The notes under the pieces: generated by a model
Told to the model about the DNA's origin: nothing
The model's input: the letters and a program-made list of their open reading frames with translations, nothing else
Database searches by the model: none
Position numbers and translations under genes: made by a program
Assembly (NCBI RefSeq): GCF_020075545.1
Contig: NZ_JAIQZK010000001.1
Span: 62,001-126,000 of the forward strand
Length of the DNA: 64,000 nucleotides
Origin: Nocardioides sp. TRM66260-LWL
GTDB taxonomy: Bacteria > Actinomycetota > Actinomycetes > Propionibacteriales > Nocardioidaceae
Reading direction: 5' to 3'
In this document: positions 8,231-18,405 of the stretch, piece after piece
How the letters are laid out: every line of letters begins with the position of its first letter
How positions within the stretch are numbered: position 1 is the stretch's first letter

Positions 8231-10120
8231 ATGTCTGAGCACTCCGGCGCGCCCGCGCCTGCCCCCGTCCCCTCCGCCGCCCCCTCGCCGGTGACCCGCC
8301 GGGGTGCCGTCACCGGCGCGGCCGCGCTCGCGGCGTCCGGCTACCTCGCCGCGCCGGCCAGCGCCCACGGCGACGACGGTCGTCACGGCCACGGGTCGCG
8401 ACGGGCGCGGGTCACCGTGCTCGGCACGACCGACCTGCACGGCAACGTCTACAACTGGGACTACTTCAAGAACCGCGAGTTCGACAACGCGGCGCACGAC
8501 GACATCGGGCTGGCCAAGGTGCGCACCCTGGTGAAGGCCGTGCGGGCCGAGCGGCGCGGCGAGCCGATCCTCACCCTCGACGCCGGCGACACCATCCAGG
8601 GCACCCCGCTGGCCTACTACTACGCGCGCATCGACCCGATCACCAAGGGCTCGACGCACCCGATGGCCACCGCGATGAACCTCGTCGGCTACGACGCCGC
8701 GGCGCTCGGCAACCACGAGTTCAACTACGGCATCGACACCCTCCGCACCTTCGAGTCGCAGCTCGACTTCCCGCTGCTCGGCGCGAATGCCGTCGACCCC
8801 GCCACCGGTCGGCCGGTGTTCCGGCCCTACGTCGTCAAGCGCTTCCGGGTGCACGGCCGGCCGCTGACCGTCGGCGTCCTCGGGCTCACGAACCCGGGCA
8901 TCGCGATCTGGGACAAGGCCAACGTCGAGGGCCGCATGGCCTTCCCGGGGCTGGTCGAGCAGGCGAAGCGGTTCGTCCCCGAGATGCGGCGGCGCGGCTG
9001 CGACCTGGTCGTCGTCGCGGCGCACTCGGGCGCCGACACCTCCAGCTCCTACGGCGACGCCCTGCCGTACCCCGAGAACGCCTCGTCGCTGCTCGCCGCG
9101 CAGGTGCCCGGCATCGACGCGATCCTGGTGGGCCACGCCCACAAGGAGATCGCGCAGCGCTACGTGGCCAACGAGACCACCGGCCAGCAGGTGCTGCTGT
9201 GCGAGCCGTCGTACTGGGGCATGCGGCTGGCGGTGCTCGACCTCGACGTCGAGCTGGTCCGGTCCGGGCGCCACGGCCGCCGCCGCTGGGCGCTGGCCTC
9301 GGCCACCTCGCAGGTGCTCAACTCCAACACCGTCGACGCCGACCCGCAGGTCAGCCGGGCCGTCCGCCGCGCCCACGACACCGTCGTGGCCTACGTGAAC
9401 TCGAAGATCGGCACCTCGACCACCGAGCTGTCCGCCGCCCGGGCCGTCGTCGAGGACGTGCCGATCATCGACTTCGTCAACCACGTGCAGGCCGACGCCG
9501 TGAAGGCCGCGCTCACCGGCTCCGACGCCGCGCTGCCGGTGCTCTCGATCGCGGCGCCGTTCAACCGCTCGGCCTCGTTCCCCTCCGGCGACGTCACGGT
9601 CCGCGACGTCGCCGGGCTCTACATCTACGACAACACGCTGCTCGCCGTCCGGGTCACCGGCGCCGATGTCCGGGCGTACCTCGAGTACTCGGCGCGCTAC
9701 TTCAAGCAGGTCTCCGGCACCGGGCCGTTCACGATCGACCAGCTCACCAACGCCCCGTCGCCGACCGCGCCCAACGGCACCCCCGACTACAACTTCGACT
9801 CCGTCGCCGGCCTCGACGCGCCGCTGACGTACGCGATCGACGTCGCCGCCGCCCCCGGCTCCCGCATCCGCGACCTCGCCTACGGCGGACGGCCGGTCGC
9901 CGACGCCGACCGGTTCGTGCTCGCGGTCAACAACTACCGCCAGTCCGGCGGCGGCGGCTTCCCCGCGGTCTCCACCGCGCCGGTGGTCTACAACGCCCAG
10001 GTCGAGATCCGCCAGCTCCTCATCGACTGGGTCACCACGCACCACACCATCGACCCCGCCGACTTCGCCTCCGTCGACTGGCGGCTGGTGTCGGGCGGTC
10101 AGCCGATCAACGTGTCCTGA
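8231..10120 (+). CDS. secreted 5'-nucleotidase / 2',3'-cyclic phosphodiesterase family
   Basis: A 629-residue extracellular metallophosphoesterase of the UshA/CpdB family. The N-terminus has a Tat-like export signal, 'VTRRGAVTGAAALAASG', followed by an 'APASAHG' cleavage region. Metal-site motifs follow in order: 'TTDLHGN', 'DAGDTIQG', 'GNHEFNYG', 'VAAHSGAD' and 'VGHAHKE'. The C-terminal nucleotidase domain contains 'NNYRQSGGGGFP', the usual nucleoside-binding loop region. It probably dephosphorylates extracellular nucleotides for phosphate or nucleoside salvage. A TAGGTT -10 (8191-8196) and a GGGAGGA ribosome site precede the ATG. Confidence 0.88.
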   Translation: MSEHSGAPAPAPVPSAAPSPVTRRGAVTGAAALAASGYLAAPASAHGDDGRHGHGSRRARVTVLGTTDLHGNVYNWDYFKNREFDNAAHDDIGLAKVRTLVKAVRAERRGEPILTLDAGDTIQGTPLAYYYARIDPITKGSTHPMATAMNLVGYDAAALGNHEFNYGIDTLRTFESQLDFPLLGANAVDPATGRPVFRPYVVKRFRVHGRPLTVGVLGLTNPGIAIWDKANVEGRMAFPGLVEQAKRFVPEMRRRGCDLVVVAAHSGADTSSSYGDALPYPENASSLLAAQVPGIDAILVGHAHKEIAQRYVANETTGQQVLLCEPSYWGMRLAVLDLDVELVRSGRHGRRRWALASATSQVLNSNTVDADPQVSRAVRRAHDTVVAYVNSKIGTSTTELSAARAVVEDVPIIDFVNHVQADAVKAALTGSDAALPVLSIAAPFNRSASFPSGDVTVRDVAGLYIYDNTLLAVRVTGADVRAYLEYSARYFKQVSGTGPFTIDQLTNAPSPTAPNGTPDYNFDSVAGLDAPLTYAIDVAAAPGSRIRDLAYGGRPVADADRFVLAVNNYRQSGGGGFPAVSTAPVVYNAQVEIRQLLIDWVTTHHTIDPADFASVDWRLVSGGQPINVS

Positions 10121-10136
10121 GGCGGGCCGCCGCTCG

Positions 10137-10214
10137 GCATGTAACGCGGGGTTCGACCAATCTGTGCACCCGATATTTGGGTCGCACAGAGGGCTGGAAC
10201 CCCGCGTTACATGC
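10137..10214. repeat. long palindrome, copy 1, left of the AbiEi/DUF559 gene
   Basis: Two 18-bp perfect arms (10137-10154 and 10197-10214) begin and end with the core TGTAACGCGGGGTTC and its complement. Inside is a second stem, CTGTGC/GCACAG with ACCC/GGGT. It lies between the nucleotidase stop and the nuclease-like gene. A related element lies 1.2 kb away after that gene. It could act as a terminator for the nucleotidase, but no T-run follows. Confidence 0.85.
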
Positions 10215-10320
10215 GCTTGGAGGGCGCCGCTGACGGTCCACAGCCACCACCTCGACGGGCGGGCCCCCAGATCGAGGACGGACATGGCGGGGGCGTCGAT
10301 GGTGCCTGCACGCTCGCGGC

Positions 10321-11328
10321 ATGATCAGCGAGATCTCACACCGGATGGCCGGTCAGAACGGGCTCGTGTTGCGGGCTCAGCTCGTGGGGGAGGGGGTCGC
10401 CGGCGTCAGCGTCGACCGGGCTCTGAGATCCGGCGAGCTCATGGCGGTGCGACGCAGCGTCTACACCACCGGCGAGGCCTGGGAGGCCGCGAGCCTTCCT
10501 CAGCGGGCCGTCATGCAGGTTCGCGCCGCAAGCGCACTGGTCCGCGAGCCGCACGTCATCTCCCATGACTCAGCCGCCCTGCTGCTCGGCCTGCCCACGC
10601 TCAGGCAGCCGGTCGACCTCGTCCACCTGACGCGCTTCGGTGTTCACGGCGGTCGCACGCGGCACGGCGTCAAGCACCATAAGGCCCCCTTCGAGGCATG
10701 GCAGGTCGAAGGCGACCTCGAGGAGGCATGGTTCGGTGTCGAGCGAGTCGCGGCCGACATCGCCCGCGAGCACGGTCTCCGAGCCGGGCTGGTCGCCTTC
10801 GACGCCGCCCGTCGACGCGGTGCCCGCGTTGCCGATCTCCAGGCGACGGTCGCCGCCATGCGGAGTTGGCCGGGCGTGACAGTGGTGCGCGAAGCCCTCG
10901 AGCTGTCGGACGGACGAGCCGAATCGCCGGGAGAGTCCCTGACCCGGCTGATGCTCGTCCAGCTCGGAGCCGGACCGGTGGAGCCCCAGTTCGGCCTGCG
11001 GCGTGACGGCCGGACTGTCTGGGGCGACCTTCGCATCGGTCGGCTCGTCGTCGAGTTCGACGGCCGCGTCAAGTATCGGTCGATCGAGGACGGCGGCCTG
11101 GCAGCACGTGCCGTCGAGGAGATCGTCCTTGAGGAGAAGGTGCGCGAGGACTTCATCCGCTCCTTCGGCCTGATCGTGATCCGGATCGTCTGGGAAGACC
11201 TGCGGCCGGATCAGTGGCGGGCGACCCAGGCGCGACTCCGACGAGCGCTGGCTCACGCCGACGCTCTCTACGGACGCGACCTGAGCGATCTCGCGGCCTA
11301 CCGGGTGGGGGCGAGGCGGGTGGCGTGA
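10321..11328 (+). CDS. AbiEi-like wHTH plus DUF559/VSR-type nuclease-fold protein
   Basis: A 335-residue protein in two parts. Residues about 10-95 resemble the AbiEi antitoxin N-terminal winged helix ('LVGEGVAGVSVDRALRSGEL', 'RRSVYTTGEAW', 'HDSAALLLGLP'). The C-terminal part from about 200 resembles DUF559/VSR endonuclease-fold proteins: 'ESPGESLTRLML', 'PQFGLRRDG', 'LVVEFDGRVKYR', then 'EKVREDFIRSFGLIVIRIVWEDL'. The D/E-rich 'VVEFDG-x-VKY' stretch is where the acidic-Lys active site would lie. Activity is unproven. It is a single gene with no adjacent AbiEii toxin. Codon use is less GC-extreme than its neighbours, and paired palindromes flank it. Confidence 0.72.
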   Translation: MISEISHRMAGQNGLVLRAQLVGEGVAGVSVDRALRSGELMAVRRSVYTTGEAWEAASLPQRAVMQVRAASALVREPHVISHDSAALLLGLPTLRQPVDLVHLTRFGVHGGRTRHGVKHHKAPFEAWQVEGDLEEAWFGVERVAADIAREHGLRAGLVAFDAARRRGARVADLQATVAAMRSWPGVTVVREALELSDGRAESPGESLTRLMLVQLGAGPVEPQFGLRRDGRTVWGDLRIGRLVVEFDGRVKYRSIEDGGLAARAVEEIVLEEKVREDFIRSFGLIVIRIVWEDLRPDQWRATQARLRRALAHADALYGRDLSDLAAYRVGARRVA

Positions 11329-11341
11329 CCGACTGCCCTGA

Positions 11342-11413
11342 TGTAACGCGGGGTTCGGCTCATCTGTGCACCCCGAATTCAGGGAGCGAAGATGGTCCGA
11401 ACTCCGCGTTACA
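11342..11413. repeat. long palindrome, copy 2, right of the AbiEi/DUF559 gene
   Basis: Arms TGTAACGCGGGGTTCGG (11342-11358) and CCGAACTCCGCGTTACA (11397-11413) pair over 17 bp with one G-T wobble. The left half is nearly identical to copy 1 through CTGTGCACCC, while the inner right half has diverged and only CATCT/AGATG pairs inside. It sits between convergent genes and could also end transcription on both strands. Confidence 0.85.
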
Positions 11414-11417
11414 AGGG

Positions 11418-12236
11418 CTACTCGCCGCGGAACACCGGCCGGCGACGCTCGGCGAAGGCGGCCAGGCCCTCGCCGAAGTCGCGGGTGCGGAAGAGCGCCT
11501 GCTGGCCGGAGCTCTCCCGGTCGAGCGCCTGCTCGAAGGCGGGCAGGGCGGTGGCGTTGACGGCCCGCTTGATCGCGGTCTGGGCCAGGGCCGGGCCGGC
11601 CGCGAGCCGCTCGGCCAGCGAGGTGACGAGGGACTCCAGCTCGGCGTCCGGCGCCAGGTGGGTGATCAGGCCGGCGGCGAGGGCGTCGGCCGCGGGCAGG
11701 GGCTCGCCGAGCAGGGCCATCCGCATCGTGCGGGCCCGGCCGATGGCGGCGACGATCGACGCGGACGAGCCGCCGTCGGTCATCAGGCCGAGCCGGGTGA
11801 AGGGCAGCAGGAACGCGGCCGACTCCGCGGCGACGACGAGGTCGGCGGCCAGCGCGGCCGAGCAGGCGACGCCGGCCGCGACGCCGTTGACGGCGGCGAC
11901 CACCGGCACGTCCACCGACACCACGGCCCGGACGAGGCGGTGCGCGCCGTCCATCGTGGCCTGCGGATGCTGGGGCGCGACCCGCAGCGACTCCATGTCG
12001 GCGCCGGCGCTGAAGGCCGGGCCGGTCCCGGTGAGCACGACGACGCGCACCGCCTCGTCGGCCTGCGCCGACTCCACCGCGTGGCTCATCCGCTCGAGCA
12101 TCGGCGCGTTCAGGGCGTTGAGGGCGGTGGGCCGGTCGAGGGTGATCCAGCGGGCGGCCCCGCGCTGCTCGACCCGGACGGCCGCCTCGACGTCGAAGTC
12201 GGCCGGGGCGTCGGGGAACCGGGAGGGCTCAGACAC
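11418..12236 (-). CDS. enoyl-CoA hydratase/isomerase family protein
   Basis: A 272-residue crotonase-fold protein. It has 'WITLDRPTALNALNAPMLERM', the CoA-binding and oxyanion-hole segments 'GTGPAFSAGADMESL' and 'VAAVNGVAAGVACSAALAADLVVAAESA', and 'PFTRLGLMTDGGSSASI' near the active site. The usual second catalytic Glu of hydratases is replaced by the 'TDGGSS' context, so isomerase-type or other chemistry is possible. GTG 12236 overlaps the end of pncA by 8 bp, making it the last gene of a pncB-pncA-ech operon. The link to NAD salvage is unclear and may be only transcriptional. Confidence 0.85.
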   Translation of the reverse strand: MSEPSRFPDAPADFDVEAAVRVEQRGAARWITLDRPTALNALNAPMLERMSHAVESAQADEAVRVVVLTGTGPAFSAGADMESLRVAPQHPQATMDGAHRLVRAVVSVDVPVVAAVNGVAAGVACSAALAADLVVAAESAAFLLPFTRLGLMTDGGSSASIVAAIGRARTMRMALLGEPLPAADALAAGLITHLAPDAELESLVTSLAERLAAGPALAQTAIKRAVNATALPAFEQALDRESSGQQALFRTRDFGEGLAAFAERRRPVFRGE

Positions 12237-12795
12237 GGACGACTCCGGCGGCGTCCAGCTCGGCGAGCGCCGCCGCCGTGGTCTCCGGTGCCACGCCCGC
12301 GCACAGGCCCTCGAGCAGCCGCACCGCGAAGCCCTCGCGGACGGCGTCGAGCGCGGTGGCCCGCACGCAGTGGTCGGTGGCGATGCCGCAGACGTCGACG
12401 GCGGTGACGCCGCGCTCGCGCAGCCACTCGCCGAGCCGACGGCCCTCGGACGCGCCCTCGAAGCCCGAGTAGGCGGCGACGTGCTCGCCCTTGAGGAACA
12501 CGGCATCGAGGGCGTCGTCGGCGATCTCGGCCAACGCCGGGTGGAACCGCTCGCCAGGCGTCCCGACCTCGCAGTGCACCGGCCACGAGTCGACGAAGTC
12601 GGGCGAGGCCGACCAGTGCGCTCCGGGGTCGACGTGGTGGTCGCGCGTCGCGACGACGGCCGCGTAGCCCTCGCGCGCGGCGGGATCGGTCAGCAGCTCG
12701 GCCACCTTGACGGCCACGCCCGCCCCGCCCGTGACGGCCAGCGAGCCGCCCTCGCAGAAGTCGTTCTGCACGTCGACGACGATCAGCGCTCTCAT
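12229..12795 (-). CDS. pncA: nicotinamidase (pyrazinamidase)
   Basis: A 188-residue isochorismatase-fold enzyme converting nicotinamide to nicotinate in NAD salvage. By comparison with PncA, the catalytic triad is Asp8, Lys102 ('FLKGEH') and Cys143 ('GIATDHCV'). Metal ligands are Asp52, His54, His60 and His74, all present. The product feeds the nicotinate phosphoribosyltransferase encoded just upstream on the same strand, 58 bp away. The start ATG gives the expected 'MRALIVVDVQNDF'. It is probably cotranscribed with pncB. Confidence 0.92.
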   Translation of the reverse strand: MRALIVVDVQNDFCEGGSLAVTGGAGVAVKVAELLTDPAAREGYAAVVATRDHHVDPGAHWSASPDFVDSWPVHCEVGTPGERFHPALAEIADDALDAVFLKGEHVAAYSGFEGASEGRRLGEWLRERGVTAVDVCGIATDHCVRATALDAVREGFAVRLLEGLCAGVAPETTAAALAELDAAGVVRV

Positions 12796-12853
12796 GCCCG
12801 CGACGCTACCGCGCAGGCCGCCCGGCCGGCCGGGCCGTCGACCGCCGGGACGC

Positions 12854-14143
12854 TCACGCGTGCTCGGTCGGGATCGCCTGCTCGCCGCGCGCCATCGAGC
12901 GCACGGCGACGGGCAGCTCCGCGACGCTGGCCGCGTGCCGCGCGCGGGCGGCCTCGAGCGGCTCGCGTCCGACGACCTCGCCCTCGCACACCAGCGGCAG
13001 CAGCAGGGGACGCTCGTCCGGCCCGAGGTCGGGGGAGCGGCGGATCACCTCGGCCTGCGCGCGCCCGCCGACGACCCGCCGGCCGGCCCACTTGCGCCCG
13101 CCCGTCGACGCCTTGTGCGGGCTGCGCTTGGCCACCGGCTCCAGCCCGCCGTCGGCCCCCTCGCGGGCGACCAGCTTGTAGACGAAGCCGCAGGTCGGGT
13201 GGCCGCTGCCGGTGACGAGCCGGGTGCCCACGCCGTAGCCGTCGACCGGGGCCGCGGCCAGGGCCGCGATCGCGTGCTCGTCGAGGTCGCTCGTGACGAC
13301 GATGCGCGTGTCGTGCGCGCCCAGCGCGTCGAGCTCGCGGCGCACCTCGACCGCCAGCACGCCGAGGTCGCCCGAGTCGATGCGCACGGCCCCCAGCCCG
13401 GGGCCGGCGACCTCGACGCCGCGGCGCACCGCCTCGGCGACGTCGTAGGTGTCGACCAGCAGCGTCGTGCCGGTGCCCAGCGAGGCCACCTGGGCGCGGA
13501 ACGCGTCGGTCTCGGAGTCGTGCAGCAGCGTGAACGCGTGCGCGCTCGTGCCCGTCGTCGGGACGCCGTGCCGCTGCCGCGCCGCGAGGTTGGACGACGC
13601 CGCGAAGCCGGCCACGTACGCCGCCCGCGCCGCGGCCACCGCGGCCTCCTCGTGCGTGCGCCGCGAGCCCATCTCGATGCACGGCCGACCGCCGGCCACG
13701 AGCGTCATCCGGGAGGCGGCGGCCGCGATCGCGGAGTCGTGGTTGAGGATCGAGAGCACGAGCGTCTCCAGCAGCACCGCCTCGGCGAAGGTGCCCTCGA
13801 CGACCAGCACCGGCGAGTCGGCGACGTGCACCTCGCCCTCGCCGTAGCCCCAGACGTCGCCGGTGAACCGATGGTCGGCCAGCCATGCCAGGGTGCGCTC
13901 GTCGACGACGTCCGCCAGCGCGTCGAGCTCGGCCGGGCCGAACCGGAACGCCTCGAGCGCGTCGAGCACGCGCCCGGTGCCGGCGACGACGCCGTAGCGC
14001 CGACCCTCGGGCAGGCGCCGGGCGAAGACCTCGAAGACGCAGCGCCGCGACGCCGTGCCGGAGGCCAGGGCCGCCTGCAGCATCGTCAGCTCGTAGTGAT
14101 CGGTGAGCAGGGCGGTCGAGACGGCGGTCGGTGGCTCGGACAC
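12854..14143 (-). CDS. pncB: nicotinate phosphoribosyltransferase
   Basis: A 429-residue enzyme that joins nicotinate to PRPP to make nicotinate mononucleotide. Family features are 'LLTDHYELTMLQAAL' at the N-terminus, 'FEVFARRLPEGRRYGVVAG', 'LSILNHDSAIA', 'GSRRTHEEAA', 'GTSAHAFTL' with the probable phosphorylatable His, 'RIDSGDLG' and 'GVGTRLVTG'. It starts at GTG 14143, preceded by TAGGTT (14155-14150, minus strand) 6 bp away, so the message is probably leaderless. It is divergent from clpS, an order common in Actinobacteria. Confidence 0.93.
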   Translation of the reverse strand: MSEPPTAVSTALLTDHYELTMLQAALASGTASRRCVFEVFARRLPEGRRYGVVAGTGRVLDALEAFRFGPAELDALADVVDERTLAWLADHRFTGDVWGYGEGEVHVADSPVLVVEGTFAEAVLLETLVLSILNHDSAIAAAASRMTLVAGGRPCIEMGSRRTHEEAAVAAARAAYVAGFAASSNLAARQRHGVPTTGTSAHAFTLLHDSETDAFRAQVASLGTGTTLLVDTYDVAEAVRRGVEVAGPGLGAVRIDSGDLGVLAVEVRRELDALGAHDTRIVVTSDLDEHAIAALAAAPVDGYGVGTRLVTGSGHPTCGFVYKLVAREGADGGLEPVAKRSPHKASTGGRKWAGRRVVGGRAQAEVIRRSPDLGPDERPLLLPLVCEGEVVGREPLEAARARHAASVAELPVAVRSMARGEQAIPTEHA

Positions 14144-14229
14144 GGCGACAACCTAGGGCTCGGCGCCGACGATCGCGCGTCCCGACGGGGTGACCGGACG
14201 ACGCCGGGCGCGTGTGCCAGCATGGGGAC

Positions 14230-14526
14230 GTGTCCGCGCCCAGCCCCGTCGAGGTCGATCCCGGTCTCGTCGACGAGACGTCGACCGTCCCCAGCACGCC
14301 ATGGGTGACGATCGTCTGGGACGACCCCGTCAACCTGATGAACTACGTCGCCTTCGTCTTCCAGCGCCACTTCGGCTATGACAAGAGGAAGGCCGAGCGG
14401 CTGATGCTGCAGGTGCACGAGGAGGGCCGCTCGGCGGTCTCCAGCGGCACCCGCGAGGAGATGGAGCGCGACGTCCAGGCCATGCACGAGTACGGCCTGT
14501 GGGCCACCCTGGAGCGCCAGGAGTGA
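14230..14526 (+). CDS. clpS: ATP-dependent Clp protease adaptor ClpS
   Basis: A 98-residue N-degron adaptor that delivers substrates to ClpAP/ClpCP. The core '[29 protein letters not shown]' carries the N-degron pocket residues (the 'DDPVNLM' loop), and '[14 protein letters not shown]' is also conserved. GTG 14230 follows CAGCAT (14218-14223) by 6 bp, suggesting a leaderless start. Its stop overlaps the DUF2017 gene (GTGA), and the two are probably one transcript. Confidence 0.94.
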   Translation: MSAPSPVEVDPGLVDETSTVPSTPWVTIVWDDPVNLMNYVAFVFQRHFGYDKRKAERLMLQVHEEGRSAVSSGTREEMERDVQAMHEYGLWATLERQE

Positions 14527-15110
14527 GCGGCTTCGTCCGGCACCGCCGCTCCGGCGCGATCATCGCGACCTTCACCGGCCTGGAGGCCGACCTGCTGCGG
14601 TCGATGGCCTCGCAGCTCATCGAGCTGCTCCGCGACCAGGTGGCCGCCCCCACGGAGTCCGACGACCCGCTGGAGGCGATGCTCGACTTCTCCGGCCCCA
14701 GCCAGGAGCCCGACGACCCCGCCCTCGCGCGGCTCTTCCCGACGGCCTACGCCGACGACGAGGAGGCCGCCGGCGACTTCCGCCGCTACACCGAGCAGTC
14801 GCTGCGCTCGGGCAAGGTGGCCGCGGCCAGCACCGTCATCGACCTGCTCGAGGACGCCGGCCTGCCCGCCGAGCTCGACGAGGACGACCTGATGATCGAC
14901 CTCGAGCTCGACCAGGCCGAGGCGATGGCCTGGCTGCGCTGCCTCAACGACCTGCGGCTGACCCTGGCCGTCCGCCTCGAGATCGAGGACGAGCACGACC
15001 ACGTCCGGCTCGAGGCGCTCCCCGACGACGACCCGCGGGTGTGGGCGTTCGACGTCTACGACTACTTCGGCGGCCTGCAGTCGACGCTGGTCGACGCGCT
15101 CGAGGGCTGA
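14523..15110 (+). CDS. DUF2017 protein
   Basis: A 195-residue actinobacterial protein of unknown function that almost always follows clpS. It starts at GTG 14523 inside the clpS stop. N-terminal '[34 protein letters not shown]' and C-terminal '[22 protein letters not shown]' fit the family. It is strongly acidic, with no membrane segment. The conserved linkage suggests a role near Clp proteolysis, but that is inference. Confidence 0.85.
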   Translation: MSGFVRHRRSGAIIATFTGLEADLLRSMASQLIELLRDQVAAPTESDDPLEAMLDFSGPSQEPDDPALARLFPTAYADDEEAAGDFRRYTEQSLRSGKVAAASTVIDLLEDAGLPAELDEDDLMIDLELDQAEAMAWLRCLNDLRLTLAVRLEIEDEHDHVRLEALPDDDPRVWAFDVYDYFGGLQSTLVDALEG

Positions 15111-15140
15111 GCCCGCCCGGCGGCCCCCTAGGGTCGCCCC

Positions 15141-15611
15141 ATGAGCCCGACCCCCGACTTCGTCCTGGCGCTGCGCGAGCGCATCGGCCACGAGCTGCTG
15201 TGGCTGCCGGGGGTGACGGCCGTCGTCGTGCACGAGGGCCGCGTGCTGCTGACGCGGCGGGCCGACACCGGCGAGTGGGCGCCGATCACCGGCATCCTCG
15301 AGCCGGGCGAGGAGCCGGCCGTCGGCGCGGCGCGGGAGGCCCTGGAGGAGTGCGGGGTCGAGATTCTGGTCGAGCGCCTGGCCGGCGTGGCGTGCACCGA
15401 CGTCCGCGAGTACCCCAACGGCGACCGGTCGGTCTACCTCGACCTCGCCTTCGCGTGCGCGTGGGTCTCCGGGGAGCCGCACGTCGCGGACGACGAGAAC
15501 CTCGAGGTCGCCTGGTGGCCGCTCGACGCCCTGCCGCCGCTGTCGGCCGACCACCGCGCGCGGGTCGACGCGGCGACGTCGGGGGAGCAGGCGGCCCGCT
15601 TCCTGGGCTGA
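15141..15611 (+). CDS. NUDIX hydrolase
   Basis: A 156-residue NUDIX protein. The box at residues 51-73 fits G-x5-E-x7-REUxEExGU exactly: G51, E57, then R65-E66 and E69-E70 around 'REALEECGV'. These residues bind the divalent metal used to cleave nucleoside-diphosphate-linked substrates. The substrate cannot be told from sequence. The ATG follows TAGGGT (15129-15134) by 6 bp. It interrupts the otherwise conserved run between DUF2017 and the Mec gene. Confidence 0.88.
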   Translation: MSPTPDFVLALRERIGHELLWLPGVTAVVVHEGRVLLTRRADTGEWAPITGILEPGEEPAVGAAREALEECGVEILVERLAGVACTDVREYPNGDRSVYLDLAFACAWVSGEPHVADDENLEVAWWPLDALPPLSADHRARVDAATSGEQAARFLG

Positions 15612-15648
15612 CGCGGGCCGCCCGGGCCCCAGCCCCTACGCTGGAACG

Positions 15649-17444
<1,796 letters not shown>

Positions 17445-17535
17445 CGCCGCCGCGGTCCGCGCGACGCGTCCCGCCGACGTGAGATGCATCCCGAGGCCCG
17501 GACGTCCAGGGGCGCATGACCTAACCTTGGGTCCC

Positions 17536-17616
17536 ATGCCCGTCCGGACCCCCGCCCGCGCCCTCCGGCGCGCTCTGGCGGCTGCGTCCGCGCGGCTCGG
17601 GGGAGGGTCCGCATGA
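17536..17616 (+). CDS. short leader ORF (26 codons) coupled to the MBL gene
   Basis: An ATG at 17536 lies 8 bp after a TAACCT -10 element (17522-17527) and opens a 26-codon Arg/Ala-rich frame, 'MPVRTPARALRRALAAASAR' and onwards. It ends in a TGA overlapping the ATG of the MBL gene (ATGA, 17613-17616). The downstream gene has its own GGGAGG ribosome site inside this ORF. It may be a leaderless leader peptide that passes ribosomes to the MBL gene. Conservation is unknown. Confidence 0.5.
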   Translation: MPVRTPARALRRALAAASARLGGGSA

Positions 17617-18380
17617 GGCTCACGGTCCTCGGCTGCTCCGGCTCCTACAACGGCCCGGACGCCGCCGCCAGCAGCTACCTCGTCGAGGCGGAGCACGACG
17701 ACGGCACCGGCTCGCGCACCTGGCGGCTGCTGCTCGACCTCGGCAGCGGCGCCCTCGGGCCGCTGCAGCGGCTGACCGACCCGCTCGGCATCGACGCCGT
17801 GCTGCTCAGCCACCTGCACGCCGACCACTGCCTCGACCTGTGCGGCTACTACGTGATGCGCAAGTACCACCCGACGGGCGCGCAGCCGCGGCTGCCCGTC
17901 TGGGGGCCGAGCACCACCGCCGACCGCATGGCCCGCGCCTACGACCTCGAGCTCGACCCCGGCATGCACGAGGAGTTCGACTTCCTCACCTGGGCCGGCC
18001 CGATCACGATCGGCCCCTTCGCGATCGAGGCCCAGCCGGTGGAGCACCCGGTCGAGGCGTACGCGATGCGGATCAGCGCCGACGGCGCCGTGCTCGCCTA
18101 CAGCGGCGACACCGGCCCGTGCGGCGGGCTGGACGCCGTCGCGAAGGACGCCGACCTGCTGCTCGCCGAGGCGTCCTTCCGCTCCTGCGACGTCAACCCG
18201 CCGGCGCTCCACCTGACGGGCACCGAGTGCGGCGAGGTCGCCACGCGCATGGGCGTGCGCCGGCTGGTCGTCACGCACGTGCCGCCGTGGTTCACCTCCG
18301 ACGTCGCGCTGGCCGAGGCGCGGGCCGCCTTCGACGGCCCCGTCGAGCTCGCCACGCCCGGCGCCGTCTACGACGTCTGA
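17613..18380 (+). CDS. MBL-fold metal-dependent hydrolase
   Basis: A 255-residue metallo-beta-lactamase-fold protein with the dinuclear metal motif 'SHLHADHC' (His67, His69, Asp71, His72), 'GDTGPCGG' supplying a bridging Asp, and 'TH' in 'RRLVVTHVPPWF' near the end. It resembles the RNase Z / cyclic-nucleotide phosphodiesterase-like branch that sits between murI and rph in many Actinobacteria. The substrate is unknown. In this genome murI and rhomboid genes are absent from the expected place between cysM and this gene. Confidence 0.87.
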   Translation: MRLTVLGCSGSYNGPDAAASSYLVEAEHDDGTGSRTWRLLLDLGSGALGPLQRLTDPLGIDAVLLSHLHADHCLDLCGYYVMRKYHPTGAQPRLPVWGPSTTADRMARAYDLELDPGMHEEFDFLTWAGPITIGPFAIEAQPVEHPVEAYAMRISADGAVLAYSGDTGPCGGLDAVAKDADLLLAEASFRSCDVNPPALHLTGTECGEVATRMGVRRLVVTHVPPWFTSDVALAEARAAFDGPVELATPGAVYDV

Positions 18381-18405
18381 GGCGCGCGAGCCGCCGGGCG
18401 CGGGC

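Noticed and set aside
8105-10285. 726-codon minus-strand frame opposite the nucleotidase
   Set aside because: Valine/Gly/Asp/Arg-rich shadow; the plus strand encodes a well-defined metallophosphoesterase.
10137-11413. Classical insertion sequence with terminal inverted repeats
   Set aside because: Each end is itself a palindrome, no DDE/HUH transposase is encoded and no target-site duplication could be recognised.
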